A model generated the notes under the pieces. It did no database searches and was not told the origin of the DNA. It saw only the letters and a list, made by a program, of their open reading frames with translations. Position numbers and translations under genes: made by a program. This document shows, piece after piece, positions 53,847-62,101 of a stretch of DNA of 64,000 nt (position 1 is its first letter; each line of letters begins with the position of its first letter). Source of the stretch: Clostridium acidisoli DSM 12555. GTDB taxonomy: Bacteria > Bacillota > Clostridia > Clostridiales > Clostridiaceae. The stretch covers positions 372,001 through 436,000 of the forward strand of contig NZ_FWXH01000002.1 in assembly GCF_900176305.1 (NCBI RefSeq), read 5' to 3'.

Positions 53847-54215
53847 TTATGCCCTTTTGTCTATAAGAATTCCTGCCAGTTCACAAAACTGTGCAACCAT
53901 ATCAAGTATTTGTTTTGATGGTATCTCATTTAAAACTTTATTAGTATCATTATCCACTACTTTCATTATAATAACCTGTTTAAAGTCTTTATCTGCTTCA
54001 TATTCTATGTGAGTACTCTTATCTTCTAGAAGCTTATTTATTTTTTCTGTTGCTTTTTTAGCATCCTGTACACTTATTGAATCATTTTTTTCAGTTTTTA
54101 TACTAGATACATTATCATCTGGTTTTGTGCTTTGAATACCTTCTGCGTTGTAAACTGAGTTGTCGTTAAGTTCATTTAAACTTTGTCCTCCGTGACTTAA
54201 ACTTCTAACATCCAT
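53847..54215 (-). CDS. flaG: FlaG-family flagellar protein
   Basis: 122 residues. The first ~60 are polar and low in complexity. The conserved FlaG part follows from about 60: EKINKLLEDKSTHIEYEAD, KQVIIMKVVDNDTNKVLNEIPSKQILDMVAQFCEL in pieces, and GILIDKRA at the end. FlaG proteins affect filament length in other species. AAGAGGTG precedes the ATG. It lies between csrA and the 98-residue unknown. Confidence 0.93.
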   Translation of the reverse strand: MDVRSLSHGGQSLNELNDNSVYNAEGIQSTKPDDNVSSIKTEKNDSISVQDAKKATEKINKLLEDKSTHIEYEADKDFKQVIIMKVVDNDTNKVLNEIPSKQILDMVAQFCELAGILIDKRA

Positions 54216-54242
54216 ATTGACACCTCTTATTTAATTTTCTTA

Positions 54243-54455
54243 TTATTTTAATTTTTTTAATATTGACTTATTTGTTACAATTGAATTTTTATTTTCTTCT
54301 ACAACATCCTTATAAAGTTCTTTTCTTAATATTGTTACATCCTTTGGTGCTTTTATAGCTAATTTTACAGAACCATCATCAATCTTTACAACAATAACCT
54401 CAATATCATCACCAATAAATATAGAATCATCTTTTTTACGTGTAATAACTAACAT
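54243..54455 (-). CDS. csrA: Translational regulator CsrA
   Basis: 70 residues beginning [20 protein letters not shown], with [19 protein letters not shown], the complete CsrA fold that binds GGA in RNA loops. In Gram-positive bacteria CsrA represses flagellin translation until FliW sequesters it. Here csrA directly follows fliW (2 nt gap), and a matching target is present in the hag leader at 50838-50948. GGAGG precedes the ATG. Confidence 0.98.
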   Translation of the reverse strand: MLVITRKKDDSIFIGDDIEVIVVKIDDGSVKLAIKAPKDVTILRKELYKDVVEENKNSIVTNKSILKKLK

Positions 54456-54457
54456 TT

Positions 54458-54886
54458 CTATTCCTCCTTCAAGAGAGGCTGTTTTATAAGATATTTTTCA
54501 TCATCTAATATTAATTGTTCCCCTATTTTTTCTTTATTATTTATTATTATAGGAGCTTTTAAATTAACAGTAGCCTTTTTAATATCATTATTTAAGCATA
54601 CTGTATTTAACACAAGTACATCAGCTTCATTTTCTATTTTTAAATCTTCTAATGGATTATCTTCAATATTAAATTCATAATCCTTTGCTACAAGAAATGG
54701 AGATATTACTAATAGCCCAATTTCTAAATTTTCTATTGAGTGAAGCATATTAAATGTATTATTTTCTTCTACGCTAAACAATATATATTTTTTTAAATCT
54801 CTAAAACCTGGTAATCCTTTAGGAAATGTTATTACATCTTCTTCTTTGTATTCTATGACTCCTTGGTACTTAGAACATAATTTCAT
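54458..54886 (-). CDS. fliW: Flagellar assembly factor FliW
   Basis: 142 residues with [17 protein letters not shown] near residue 21, the central [22 protein letters not shown], and [25 protein letters not shown], all typical. FliW binds either flagellin or CsrA, so free FliW relieves CsrA repression when flagellin is being exported. It lies between flgL and csrA in the late sigma-28 block. Confidence 0.97.
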   Translation of the reverse strand: MKLCSKYQGVIEYKEEDVITFPKGLPGFRDLKKYILFSVEENNTFNMLHSIENLEIGLLVISPFLVAKDYEFNIEDNPLEDLKIENEADVLVLNTVCLNNDIKKATVNLKAPIIINNKEKIGEQLILDDEKYLIKQPLLKEE

Positions 54887-54900
54887 TTTCTACACCTCTA

Positions 54901-55896
54901 TTATAGATAGTCTAGTAAAGATTTTTGCAATATCTTAGCACTAGTTTGTAGTGATGCTTGATACAAGGTTTGAGCTTGTGCATAATTCATTGAAGCTTGT
55001 GCATAGTCCACATCATCTGTTGCTGATAATACATCTGTTAAACTTGTATTTTCAGATTCATTTTCAGTTGCTGCGCTAGTCATTCTGTTTTCTTGAGCTC
55101 CTACTTTAGTTGTAATAGTTGATATATTTTTTATAGCATCTTGAATATCCGTTAAATCACTACCTGTTAAGTTGCTTTTAGTTGTTGCTGAACCTAAATC
55201 AGTAGTTATATTATTTAATATATCACTAAGATTTTTACTTGCACCAGAGCTATTAGTAAACTTCATAATTTCACCTGCAGTTACATTATACCCTATGGTT
55301 ACACCTTGAGAGATTTCTGTAACTAGACTTGAGTTTATATTTGATACTTCAGCTGTTTGCGCTGGCGTTAATGATGCTGACGCGGATGCTGAAATTGCTG
55401 TTATGCCATCGCTATCTAAATAATTTAATCCTGTATTTCCAGACGCATCTGCTGTTGTACCTGTTGGTTTAACATCATAACGAGTTCCACCAAATATATA
55501 TTTACCACCGTAATTTGTATTAATTAATTGGGACAATTGACTTACATTTTGATTTATTTCATCCTTAATACTTCCTAATTCATCAGAACCATAGGCTGCA
55601 TTTCCAGAAGATACTAAAAGTTCATTTATTCTTTGTAGGACACCATTAATTTGTCCTAGTGATGAGTCAGTAACACTTAACCACTTTGTAGTATCAGTAA
55701 TATTTGTATTATACTGCTGATTTTGAGACATTTCAGCATCTATATTCATTACCTTAGATGTTCCTAGTGGATTATCTGATGCCTTATTTATAAGATTTCC
55801 TGATGCCATCTGTTGCTGATAAGTTTGCATATTATTAAGATTATTACCTAAATCATAAAGAAAATTACTTGAAAGCATTTCACTTGTTATTCTCAT
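54901..55896 (-). CDS. flgL: Hook-filament junction protein FlgL (HAP3)
   Basis: 331 residues with the N-terminal MRITSEMLSSNFLYDLGNNLNNMQTYQQQMASGNLINKASDNPLGTSKVM region in pieces and a flagellin-like C terminus (DVDYAQASMNYAQAQTLYQASLQTSAKILQKSLLDYL in pieces). The GGKYIFGG motif near residue 133 is a FlgL hallmark. It forms the upper junction ring with FlgK. GAGGTG precedes the ATG. Confidence 0.95.
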   Translation of the reverse strand: MRITSEMLSSNFLYDLGNNLNNMQTYQQQMASGNLINKASDNPLGTSKVMNIDAEMSQNQQYNTNITDTTKWLSVTDSSLGQINGVLQRINELLVSSGNAAYGSDELGSIKDEINQNVSQLSQLINTNYGGKYIFGGTRYDVKPTGTTADASGNTGLNYLDSDGITAISASASASLTPAQTAEVSNINSSLVTEISQGVTIGYNVTAGEIMKFTNSSGASKNLSDILNNITTDLGSATTKSNLTGSDLTDIQDAIKNISTITTKVGAQENRMTSAATENESENTSLTDVLSATDDVDYAQASMNYAQAQTLYQASLQTSAKILQKSLLDYL

Positions 55897-55924
55897 TTTA
55901 TCACCTCATTTTACACATACACTG

Positions 55925-57694
55925 TTATTTTTTTAATCCATTTATTACTACATCAAGTAAACTGTCAACTGTTGAGATTATCTTTGCATTTGCCTGATAA
56001 GCATGATTATATTGTATTAAATTAGTCATTTCTTCATCAGTAGAAACTCCTGATACAGATGTTCTTGTCTGAGTAATTGAGTTAAGCAGTCCTGCCTGAG
56101 TTGTAGCATTTTGTTTTGCAGCACTGGTTTTTTGTGCTAGTGACGTAATTTCATTAGTGTAATAATTGCTTACTGTCTGTCCATTACTGCTGCTAGCCAC
56201 TGTGGTTATACCATTTGAATCTGTTGTAGTGCTAAAATAATTTCTATTTGCATTTGCAGGTATATCCTGAATATCTAATTTTAAATTGGCAAGTTGTGAT
56301 ATTGCAAGTGCTCTAGTACCGTCACCAGATCCCGAAGTATTATTCTTTCCTGCTTCTATCTTATTAGGATTATCAAGCAATTCTTTGTTTATAGATATAT
56401 TTCCTGCAGTAATCCCTTCTTCGTTTGATGTTAAATTAGCGGTATACGCTAAATCTAGTATTGAGTTACCACTAGTATCAGTTGTGTATGTAGCCGCACT
56501 TGCATTTACGAAAAATGGACTTGCATTATCAGTACCGCTTTCTACAGTGTTTACAGTAAGTGCAATTGCTTTAGCCACACTGTTTAGCTTATCAATTTCT
56601 GTGTCTATACTTTGTTGTGTTTGTGTTAAACCAGAAAAAACACCATCAGTTGGACTTAAGGATGCCAAATTGCTAATATCGCTACCATCTGCAAAAGCAG
56701 TAGTTCCATCACTTCCAACTGCAACTCCATCTTTATTTGTCAGTAATACTCTGTTTTCTTGAAGGTTTTTTAGTTCATCCGTACTAACTCCAGTAACATT
56801 AAGAGTAACTTTATTCGAAGCACTACTCACATCTCCATTTTTATAATAAGTTATTTGATATGAACCCGCAGTACCTGTCGCTTGTATATCACTTATATAT
56901 GCAAGTCTGTTTTCTGATGCTGTATCAGTTGGTACAACTAAATTTGCTTGTACTGCTGCCGCACCTGATGCTGATGCTACTGCTGTTGTCACCGTAATTC
57001 CCTCTAAACTTCCACTTGCTGTTCCTACATTAAAGCTTTGACTTAATTGATCAAGTAATAAATCTCTTGTATCAAGAAGATCATTTGGTTCAGCGCCTGA
57101 ACTTTTAATATCCATAATTTTCTGATTTGTGCTATCAAGTGAGTTCAATTTGGTATTAACATCAAGTACTTGATTTTGTATAGCAGTTTGTGTGCTAGTT
57201 TTTAAGTTTTGTAATTGAGTATATATATTATTTAATGCATCTGTAAGAGTTTTTGTCTGTTCTACAACTGTAGTTCTTGCACTAGAACCAGTAGTCGCAT
57301 CATTAGATACACTCGACCAATCAGAAAAAAAGCTACCTATAAGTGATGAGAGTCCCGTATTTGATGGTTCATTCATTATGTCTTGTATCTGTGATAAATA
57401 ATTACTTGTAGTTGTAACAGTTGAATTAGCCGTTGTTGCATTTCTTACCTGGTAATCCAACAGCGTATCTCTTATTCTAGTAATGTCTGTGATTGTTACA
57501 CCTGTTCCAATTTTAATCCTTGAAGAGTCATCAATTGAAACATTGGTACTACCAACTGCTGCTAAGTCAGCTCTTTCTCTTGTATATCCGTCCGTATTGG
57601 CATTTGCTACATTATGAGATGTTACGTTTAATGCAGCTTGTTGTGCTTGAAGTCCTAAATTTCCTGTATTTAATGTTGAAAATAATCCACCCAT
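55925..57694 (-). CDS. flgK: Hook-filament junction protein FlgK (HAP1)
   Basis: 589 residues. The N terminus MGGLFSTLNTGNLGLQAQQAALNVTSHNVANANTDGYTRERADL in pieces holds the axial signature, and LLDYQVRNA lies within the first 90 residues. A threonine/serine-rich exposed centre follows. The C-terminal helix has VSTDEEMTNLIQYNHAYQANAKIISTVDSLLDVVI. AGAGAGGTGG precedes the ATG. It lies between flgN, its chaperone, and flgL. Confidence 0.96.
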   Translation of the reverse strand: MGGLFSTLNTGNLGLQAQQAALNVTSHNVANANTDGYTRERADLAAVGSTNVSIDDSSRIKIGTGVTITDITRIRDTLLDYQVRNATTANSTVTTTSNYLSQIQDIMNEPSNTGLSSLIGSFFSDWSSVSNDATTGSSARTTVVEQTKTLTDALNNIYTQLQNLKTSTQTAIQNQVLDVNTKLNSLDSTNQKIMDIKSSGAEPNDLLDTRDLLLDQLSQSFNVGTASGSLEGITVTTAVASASGAAAVQANLVVPTDTASENRLAYISDIQATGTAGSYQITYYKNGDVSSASNKVTLNVTGVSTDELKNLQENRVLLTNKDGVAVGSDGTTAFADGSDISNLASLSPTDGVFSGLTQTQQSIDTEIDKLNSVAKAIALTVNTVESGTDNASPFFVNASAATYTTDTSGNSILDLAYTANLTSNEEGITAGNISINKELLDNPNKIEAGKNNTSGSGDGTRALAISQLANLKLDIQDIPANANRNYFSTTTDSNGITTVASSSNGQTVSNYYTNEITSLAQKTSAAKQNATTQAGLLNSITQTRTSVSGVSTDEEMTNLIQYNHAYQANAKIISTVDSLLDVVINGLKK

Positions 57695-57709
57695 TGTAAT
57701 CCACCTCTC

Positions 57710-58120
57710 TTATTTTCTCATTTTTCCGAAATTATTGTACGTCTTTGCAACCTTACTTGGCCTAAATATATTTAACATTCTGTTAGTAAACATAAGTCCT
57801 TGTTTAATCAAGAATTCATTGGTTTCTTTTTGGCTTTTTACTTCCTTTAATATATTACTTACATTATTAAAGTTTTGTTCTAATTCTTCATTGTTAAATT
57901 CTTTTATAAGAACTTTCATAGATTTATCTTTAACTAGCTTTCTGCGCTCAACTTCAAATTTAGCGACTTTACCATTAATGTTTTCAATTTTCTTAACGAT
58001 TCCCTCAAGAGCAAATAGATCCTTTTTTATATAAGCATTATGTTGCTCTTTTAAAACGACAAGAAGTTCACCAAGAGAATCAAATTCACTTTTCATAACA
58101 TCATTTAGTGCTATCATCAT
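57710..58120 (-). CDS. flgN: Flagellar chaperone FlgN
   Basis: 136 residues, mostly helical, with the FlgN pattern LGELLVVLKEQHNAYIKKDLFALEGIVKKIENINGKV near the N terminus and a C-terminal end NRMLNIFRPSKVAKTYNNFGK. It chaperones FlgK and FlgL. The ribosome-binding site AAAGGAG is inside the last codons of flgM; two adjacent ATG codons are available as start. Confidence 0.92.
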   Translation of the reverse strand: MMIALNDVMKSEFDSLGELLVVLKEQHNAYIKKDLFALEGIVKKIENINGKVAKFEVERRKLVKDKSMKVLIKEFNNEELEQNFNNVSNILKEVKSQKETNEFLIKQGLMFTNRMLNIFRPSKVAKTYNNFGKMRK

Positions 58121-58121
58121 A

Positions 58122-58403
58122 CTAAACTCCTTTTCCTTTTATATAATTTATTATCCCTTGTGCAACAAGATTAGAATTCATATCATATGTTCCATTTTTA
58201 ATATGTTCCTTAATGACATTAATCCTATCAGTTGAAGAACTAAAGTTATCGTCAATAGAATATTCACTTAATTTTTTCCCTAAATTTGATATTTCCAGTG
58301 AGTCATTAGCCGAAGGTTTTGCATTATTTTCTTTTATATTTTTGCTACTGTTATTATTATAAAATTTTAATACTTTGCTAGAGCTCACTCCATTTATATC
58401 CAT
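58122..58403 (-). CDS. flgM: Anti-sigma-28 factor FlgM
   Basis: 93 residues. A polar, probably disordered N-terminal half is followed by the sigma-binding part: DRINVIKEHIKNGTYDMNSNLVAQGIINYI in pieces, the FlgM C-terminal signature. FlgM holds FliA inactive until it is secreted through a finished hook. It opens the late block and is itself preceded by a sigma-28 type promoter, giving the usual negative feedback. Confidence 0.95.
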   Translation of the reverse strand: MDINGVSSSKVLKFYNNNSSKNIKENNAKPSANDSLEISNLGKKLSEYSIDDNFSSSTDRINVIKEHIKNGTYDMNSNLVAQGIINYIKGKGV

Positions 58404-58444
58404 TTTTCTACACTCCCTACGTTAAATGTTTATCACTGGTTTTA

Positions 58445-58471
58445 TTATCGTTGTTTTATAAATAAAGTTTA
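58445..58471 (-). promoter_or_regulatory. Sigma-28 promoter of the flgM late block
   Basis: On the minus strand TAAA (58468-58471), 15 nt, then AACGATAA (58445-58452). It lies about 40 nt upstream of flgM and just after the fliY terminator, so the late block is uncoupled from the chemotaxis and switch genes upstream. Confidence 0.75.
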
Positions 58472-58479
58472 TACTGGTT

Positions 58480-58517
58480 TTTATAAAAAAATAAAACAGC
58501 CAGGTAAAACCTGGCTG
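58480..58517 (-). terminator. Terminator after fliY
   Basis: CAGCCAGGT (58497-58505) and ACCTGGCTG (58509-58517) form a perfect 9-bp stem with a 3-nt loop. On the minus strand TTTTATTTTTTT follows. The stem begins directly after the fliY stop codon. Confidence 0.95.
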
Positions 58518-59669
58518 CTATCTTCCCAAACTTTTAACTCTTTCTTCATTACTAATAATACTAGTTATCCTTACTCCGAAGTTTTCATCAACAACTACAA
58601 CTTCACCATAAGCAACTTTTTTACCATTTACTAATATTTCTACAGGTTCTTCTGCTAGTCTATCAAGTTCAATTAAAGATCCTGTACCTAAATTTAAGAT
58701 TTCTTTTATGTTTTTCTTCGTTCTACCTAATACTACCGAAATATCAAGTGGAACGTCCATAATAAGATCAATATTTTTAGGCGTTTGATATGATTGCGTT
58801 TGTTGTAATGGCTGAAAAGCTGCTTTTTGAACTTCTACTGGTGGGTGATTAACTTGTTCTTGTCTTTGTTCTACATATTGAATTGTTTCTTTTGGTGCTG
58901 GTTCCTCATAAGAAATTTGTTGTTGCTGAGGTTTTGGTGTCTCCTTTACAGATGCTGGTTCCTCTATTGGTGAAGCCTCAGAACTATCTCCTGTTTGAAC
59001 ACCCATCATAATAGAACTGATTTTTTTTGCTGTCTCTACTGGCAAAACCTGCATTATACTACTATCAACTAGGTCTCCAATTTTTAGTTTAAATGCAACT
59101 TCTACAATTATTTCATCATCAGTAATTCCTGATGATAGTTCTTGAGTATTGCTGTCAAGTATTTCTGATGTTGGAGGTGATATATTAACTTCTCTCAATA
59201 ACATTGTTGCCATTGAAGTAGCAGCAGAACCAATCATCTGATTCATGGCTTCCGATACTGCACTAAGTTCAATTTCAGATAATGTCTCTACTTCAGTATG
59301 ACCGTCGCCACCCATCATTAAATTAGCAATTACAGCTGCATCTATAACTCTCATAACAAGTAAATTTTCACCAACTATACCACTTGTATATTTTACATCT
59401 AATGCTATATTAGGCACTTCGAATTTACTTCTAAGTTCCTTTAAGGTTGTTATACTAACAACAGGTGTAGTTATATTTACTTGCTGGTTTATTATTGTGG
59501 ATAAAGCTGTTGATGCTGATCCCATAGAGATATTACCTATTTCACCTAGTAAGTCCTTTTCAATATCTGAAAGAACATCGTCTCTATTTTCTTCTTTTTT
59601 ATCATTACTGTCAGAGCCACCATTTAGTAGAGAATCTATCTCCTCCTGTGAAAGAAATCCATCACTCAT
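58518..59669 (-). CDS. fliY: Flagellar motor switch phosphatase FliY (FliN fusion type)
   Basis: 383 residues from the ATG at 59667-59669 (MSDGFLSQEEIDSLLNGG), which overlaps the fliM stop by 8 nt. An N-terminal CheY-binding peptide is followed by a CheC-like domain with both phosphatase sites (GEIGNISMGSAST and VSEAMNQMIGSAA, each ExxN). A glutamine/proline-rich linker spans about 240-295. The C-terminal FliN domain has DVPLDISVVLGRTKKNIKEIL. It is the C-ring switch component and dephosphorylates CheY-P at the motor. Confidence 0.95.
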   Translation of the reverse strand: MSDGFLSQEEIDSLLNGGSDSNDKKEENRDDVLSDIEKDLLGEIGNISMGSASTALSTIINQQVNITTPVVSITTLKELRSKFEVPNIALDVKYTSGIVGENLLVMRVIDAAVIANLMMGGDGHTEVETLSEIELSAVSEAMNQMIGSAATSMATMLLREVNISPPTSEILDSNTQELSSGITDDEIIVEVAFKLKIGDLVDSSIMQVLPVETAKKISSIMMGVQTGDSSEASPIEEPASVKETPKPQQQQISYEEPAPKETIQYVEQRQEQVNHPPVEVQKAAFQPLQQTQSYQTPKNIDLIMDVPLDISVVLGRTKKNIKEILNLGTGSLIELDRLAEEPVEILVNGKKVAYGEVVVVDENFGVRITSIISNEERVKSLGR

Positions 59670-60657
59670 AATTTTCCACATCCTTATCAATAATATCTAG
59701 TATTTGTACTGCCATATTTTTTCCTATGATACCTGGTTTTCCAGTATAATGTACATTTTCATCAACACGTACAAAAACAGGATCACTACATTTATCATTT
59801 AAAGTGATTACATCACCAACGGAGAGTTTTAGAAACTCATCTACGGTAACATTTGTATCACCTAATGTTACTGTTAATGGTACATCTATAATATTCAATC
59901 TCTCTTTAAGTTTTTCTCTCGATTCATTAACTACACTTTCATCATTTTCTTGGTACCAATATTGTACTACCAACTTGTCTAGAACCTTTTCTATACTCAA
60001 ATATGGTATACATATATTAATAAAAGTACTATCATCACCAATTTCCACTGAGAAAGTTATGAGTGCCACTGGTTCATGTGGAGCTAAAGTTTGATTTAAT
60101 GCTGGATTTGTTTCAAGAGCTTCAATTTCAGGTTCAACATCTATAATATCACTCCAGGCGAGCTTTAAATTATCTATAAGGCCTTGATTTATTTTCATAA
60201 TTATATTCTTATCTATATCTGTAAATTCACGAGTCTTATATTTACCGCTTCCACTTCCTCCAAGCAAAATGTCAATAACTTTATAAACAAATTCTGGATT
60301 TGTTTCAAACAATATAGAACCACTTAAAGGTGGCAATTTAAATATTGTTAGAATAGTTGGATTAGAAATTGAATGTATAAACTCCTCATATGTAACTTGT
60401 TCAATTGATTCTATTTTAACTTTTACATTATCTCTAACCTGAGCCGTAAGATAATTTGAAATTATCCTACCATAATTATCATGAATAAGTTCAAGTGTTC
60501 TAATATGATCCTTAGAAAACTTTTGTGGACTCCTAAAATCATAAAGTTTAACTTTTTGTTTCTCATCTTCTTTGGGAAGTTCATCTGGCTGTAGTTCACC
60601 AGATGAAAGGGCTGATAATAGTGCGTCTATTTCACTTTGTGATAAAACGTCTGGCAT
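59662..60657 (-). CDS. fliM: Flagellar motor switch protein FliM
   Basis: 331 residues. The N-terminal peptide LSQSEIDALLSAL binds CheY-P. The CheC-like middle domain carries no ExxN pair that I can see, as expected. Landmarks are YDFRSPQKFSKDHIRTLELIHDNYGR and the C-terminal SPOA domain with DVPLTVTLGDTNVTVDEFLKL. GAGGGAG precedes the ATG. Its end overlaps fliY. Confidence 0.97.
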   Translation of the reverse strand: MPDVLSQSEIDALLSALSSGELQPDELPKEDEKQKVKLYDFRSPQKFSKDHIRTLELIHDNYGRIISNYLTAQVRDNVKVKIESIEQVTYEEFIHSISNPTILTIFKLPPLSGSILFETNPEFVYKVIDILLGGSGSGKYKTREFTDIDKNIIMKINQGLIDNLKLAWSDIIDVEPEIEALETNPALNQTLAPHEPVALITFSVEIGDDSTFINICIPYLSIEKVLDKLVVQYWYQENDESVVNESREKLKERLNIIDVPLTVTLGDTNVTVDEFLKLSVGDVITLNDKCSDPVFVRVDENVHYTGKPGIIGKNMAVQILDIIDKDVENYE

Positions 60658-60674
60658 TATTCTCCCTCATTTCC

Positions 60675-61079
60675 TTAAACTGCTGTTATAAGTTTATCGA
60701 TATCAATAAATGTAACTATTCTATCTTTGAAATTTATAACACCTTTTTCATATGATTTTCTATTTTCATTTTCAATGTTTTCAATAATGTCTTCATCAAC
60801 ATCCAAAACTTCATCTACTTCATCTACTGAAACTCCTACAAGTTCTTCTTCTAGTTTTAATATTATAGTACTCTGCTGCTGTGAGCTATTTTCACCAATT
60901 TCTAAAAGTAAATTTAAATCAAGCATTGATAATACACTACCTCTTAAATTTATAAGTCCCTTCACATATTTTGGTGAGTTAGGAACTTTTGTGATAGTCA
61001 TAGCTTCGCTTATTGTCTGTACTCCTGAAGTTTCCACCGCAAATTGTTCGTCTTTTAATTTGAAAATAACTACTTGCAT
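60675..61079 (-). CDS. cheW: Chemotaxis coupling protein CheW
   Basis: 134 residues from the ATG at 61077-61079, behind GGGGGTG; the longer TTG frame start lies inside that site. The fold signature is clear: QVVIFKLKDEQFAVE, then VKGLINLRGSVLSMLDLN and EELVGVSVDEVDEVLDV. CheW couples CheA to chemoreceptors. It lies between cheY and fliM. Confidence 0.96.
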   Translation of the reverse strand: MQVVIFKLKDEQFAVETSGVQTISEAMTITKVPNSPKYVKGLINLRGSVLSMLDLNLLLEIGENSSQQQSTIILKLEEELVGVSVDEVDEVLDVDEDIIENIENENRKSYEKGVINFKDRIVTFIDIDKLITAV

Positions 61080-61112
61080 ACTTTTCACCCCCAATAAACT
61101 TAATATAGTGAT

Positions 61113-61472
61113 TTAGCCAACAACTTTTGTTATAGCTTCAAGAACTCTATCTGCTTGAAAAGGCTTAACGATAAAATCTCTAGCCCCAGCTTTAATTGCA
61201 TCCATTACCATTGTTTGTTGTCCCATGGCACTACACATGATTACCTTAGCAGCTGGATCAAACTCTTTTATAGCCTTTACAGCTTCAATTCCATCCATAT
61301 CAGGCATTGTTATGTCCATTGTAACCACATCAGGTTTTTCTTTTTTATACAATTCTACTGCTTTAATACCATTGCTTGCTTCCCCTACTATTTCAAACCC
61401 ATTTTTCTCTAATATATCCTTAATCATCATTCTCATAAAAGCAGCATCGTCAACAATTAATACTCTTGCCAT
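61113..61472 (-). CDS. cheY: Chemotaxis response regulator CheY
   Basis: 119 residues from the ATG at 61470-61472 (MARVLIVDDAAFMR), with GGAGGTTG upstream. It is a single receiver domain: the acidic pair D8-D9, phosphoacceptor D53 in VVTMDITMP, the switch CSAMGQQ, and the lysine in FIVKPF. There is no output domain. It is followed by cheW and preceded by cheC. Confidence 0.96.
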   Translation of the reverse strand: MARVLIVDDAAFMRMMIKDILEKNGFEIVGEASNGIKAVELYKKEKPDVVTMDITMPDMDGIEAVKAIKEFDPAAKVIMCSAMGQQTMVMDAIKAGARDFIVKPFQADRVLEAITKVVG

Positions 61473-61488
61473 TTTTTCAACCTCCAAA

Positions 61489-62091
61489 CTAATTTATTCC
61501 TAGTGTATTTAATATTTTTTCAAGTGACCCAGGCATTGGTATGTAATAAAAATGCCCACTAAGTTTTTTTGAATCATCTCTTAAAAATTCTGTTTCAAAA
61601 TCCAAAACATTATCATCAAATTGACCTGATTCAATAAACGTCGTTGATAATATTGCACCCATCATATCAAACGAAAATGCTGGTACAGATGGTGTCATAA
61701 GTAATCCTGTGAATTTACTTATAGCATTCATATATGAACTTGATATTATATTACCAATTTCACATAAGGCTGATGCACCAAACTCATTTACTTCCTTTGC
61801 TTTTTCACCTGTAAGAGTTTCTATTACATCAAAGGCAGTATCCTGTTCAAATACAAACAAGATATTACCTGGAGTATCTCCAAGAACCCTTACCATTACA
61901 CCTACTGCAACCTCTTCACTGCCAATTGTTGTAAAAATCTCATTAAATGATATTACATTAACTTCTGGTACTGTCATGTCAACTTTCATATTCAAAAGTT
62001 GAGATAGCGCAGTTGCTGCATTTCCTGCACCTATATTACTAACTTCACTTAACGCATCAAGTTGTAAAGGTGTAAGACTTGAATAATTCAT
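61489..62091 (-). CDS. cheC: CheY-P phosphatase CheC
   Basis: 200 residues from the ATG at 62089-62091, behind AGGAGGAG; the longer frame would run into cheA. Both active-site pairs are intact: E16/N19 in LSEVSNIGAGNAATALS and E111/N114 in LCEIGNIISSSY. CheC removes phosphate from CheY and in Bacillus is stimulated by CheD. No cheD is present in the window. Confidence 0.94.
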   Translation of the reverse strand: MNYSSLTPLQLDALSEVSNIGAGNAATALSQLLNMKVDMTVPEVNVISFNEIFTTIGSEEVAVGVMVRVLGDTPGNILFVFEQDTAFDVIETLTGEKAKEVNEFGASALCEIGNIISSSYMNAISKFTGLLMTPSVPAFSFDMMGAILSTTFIESGQFDDNVLDFETEFLRDDSKKLSGHFYYIPMPGSLEKILNTLGIN

Positions 62092-62101
62092 AAAACTCCT
62101 C

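Noticed and set aside
56286-56762. 158-codon plus-strand open frame inside flgK
   Set aside because: It is antisense to a well-supported gene, with no independent start signals. Its composition is explained by the flgK reading frame.
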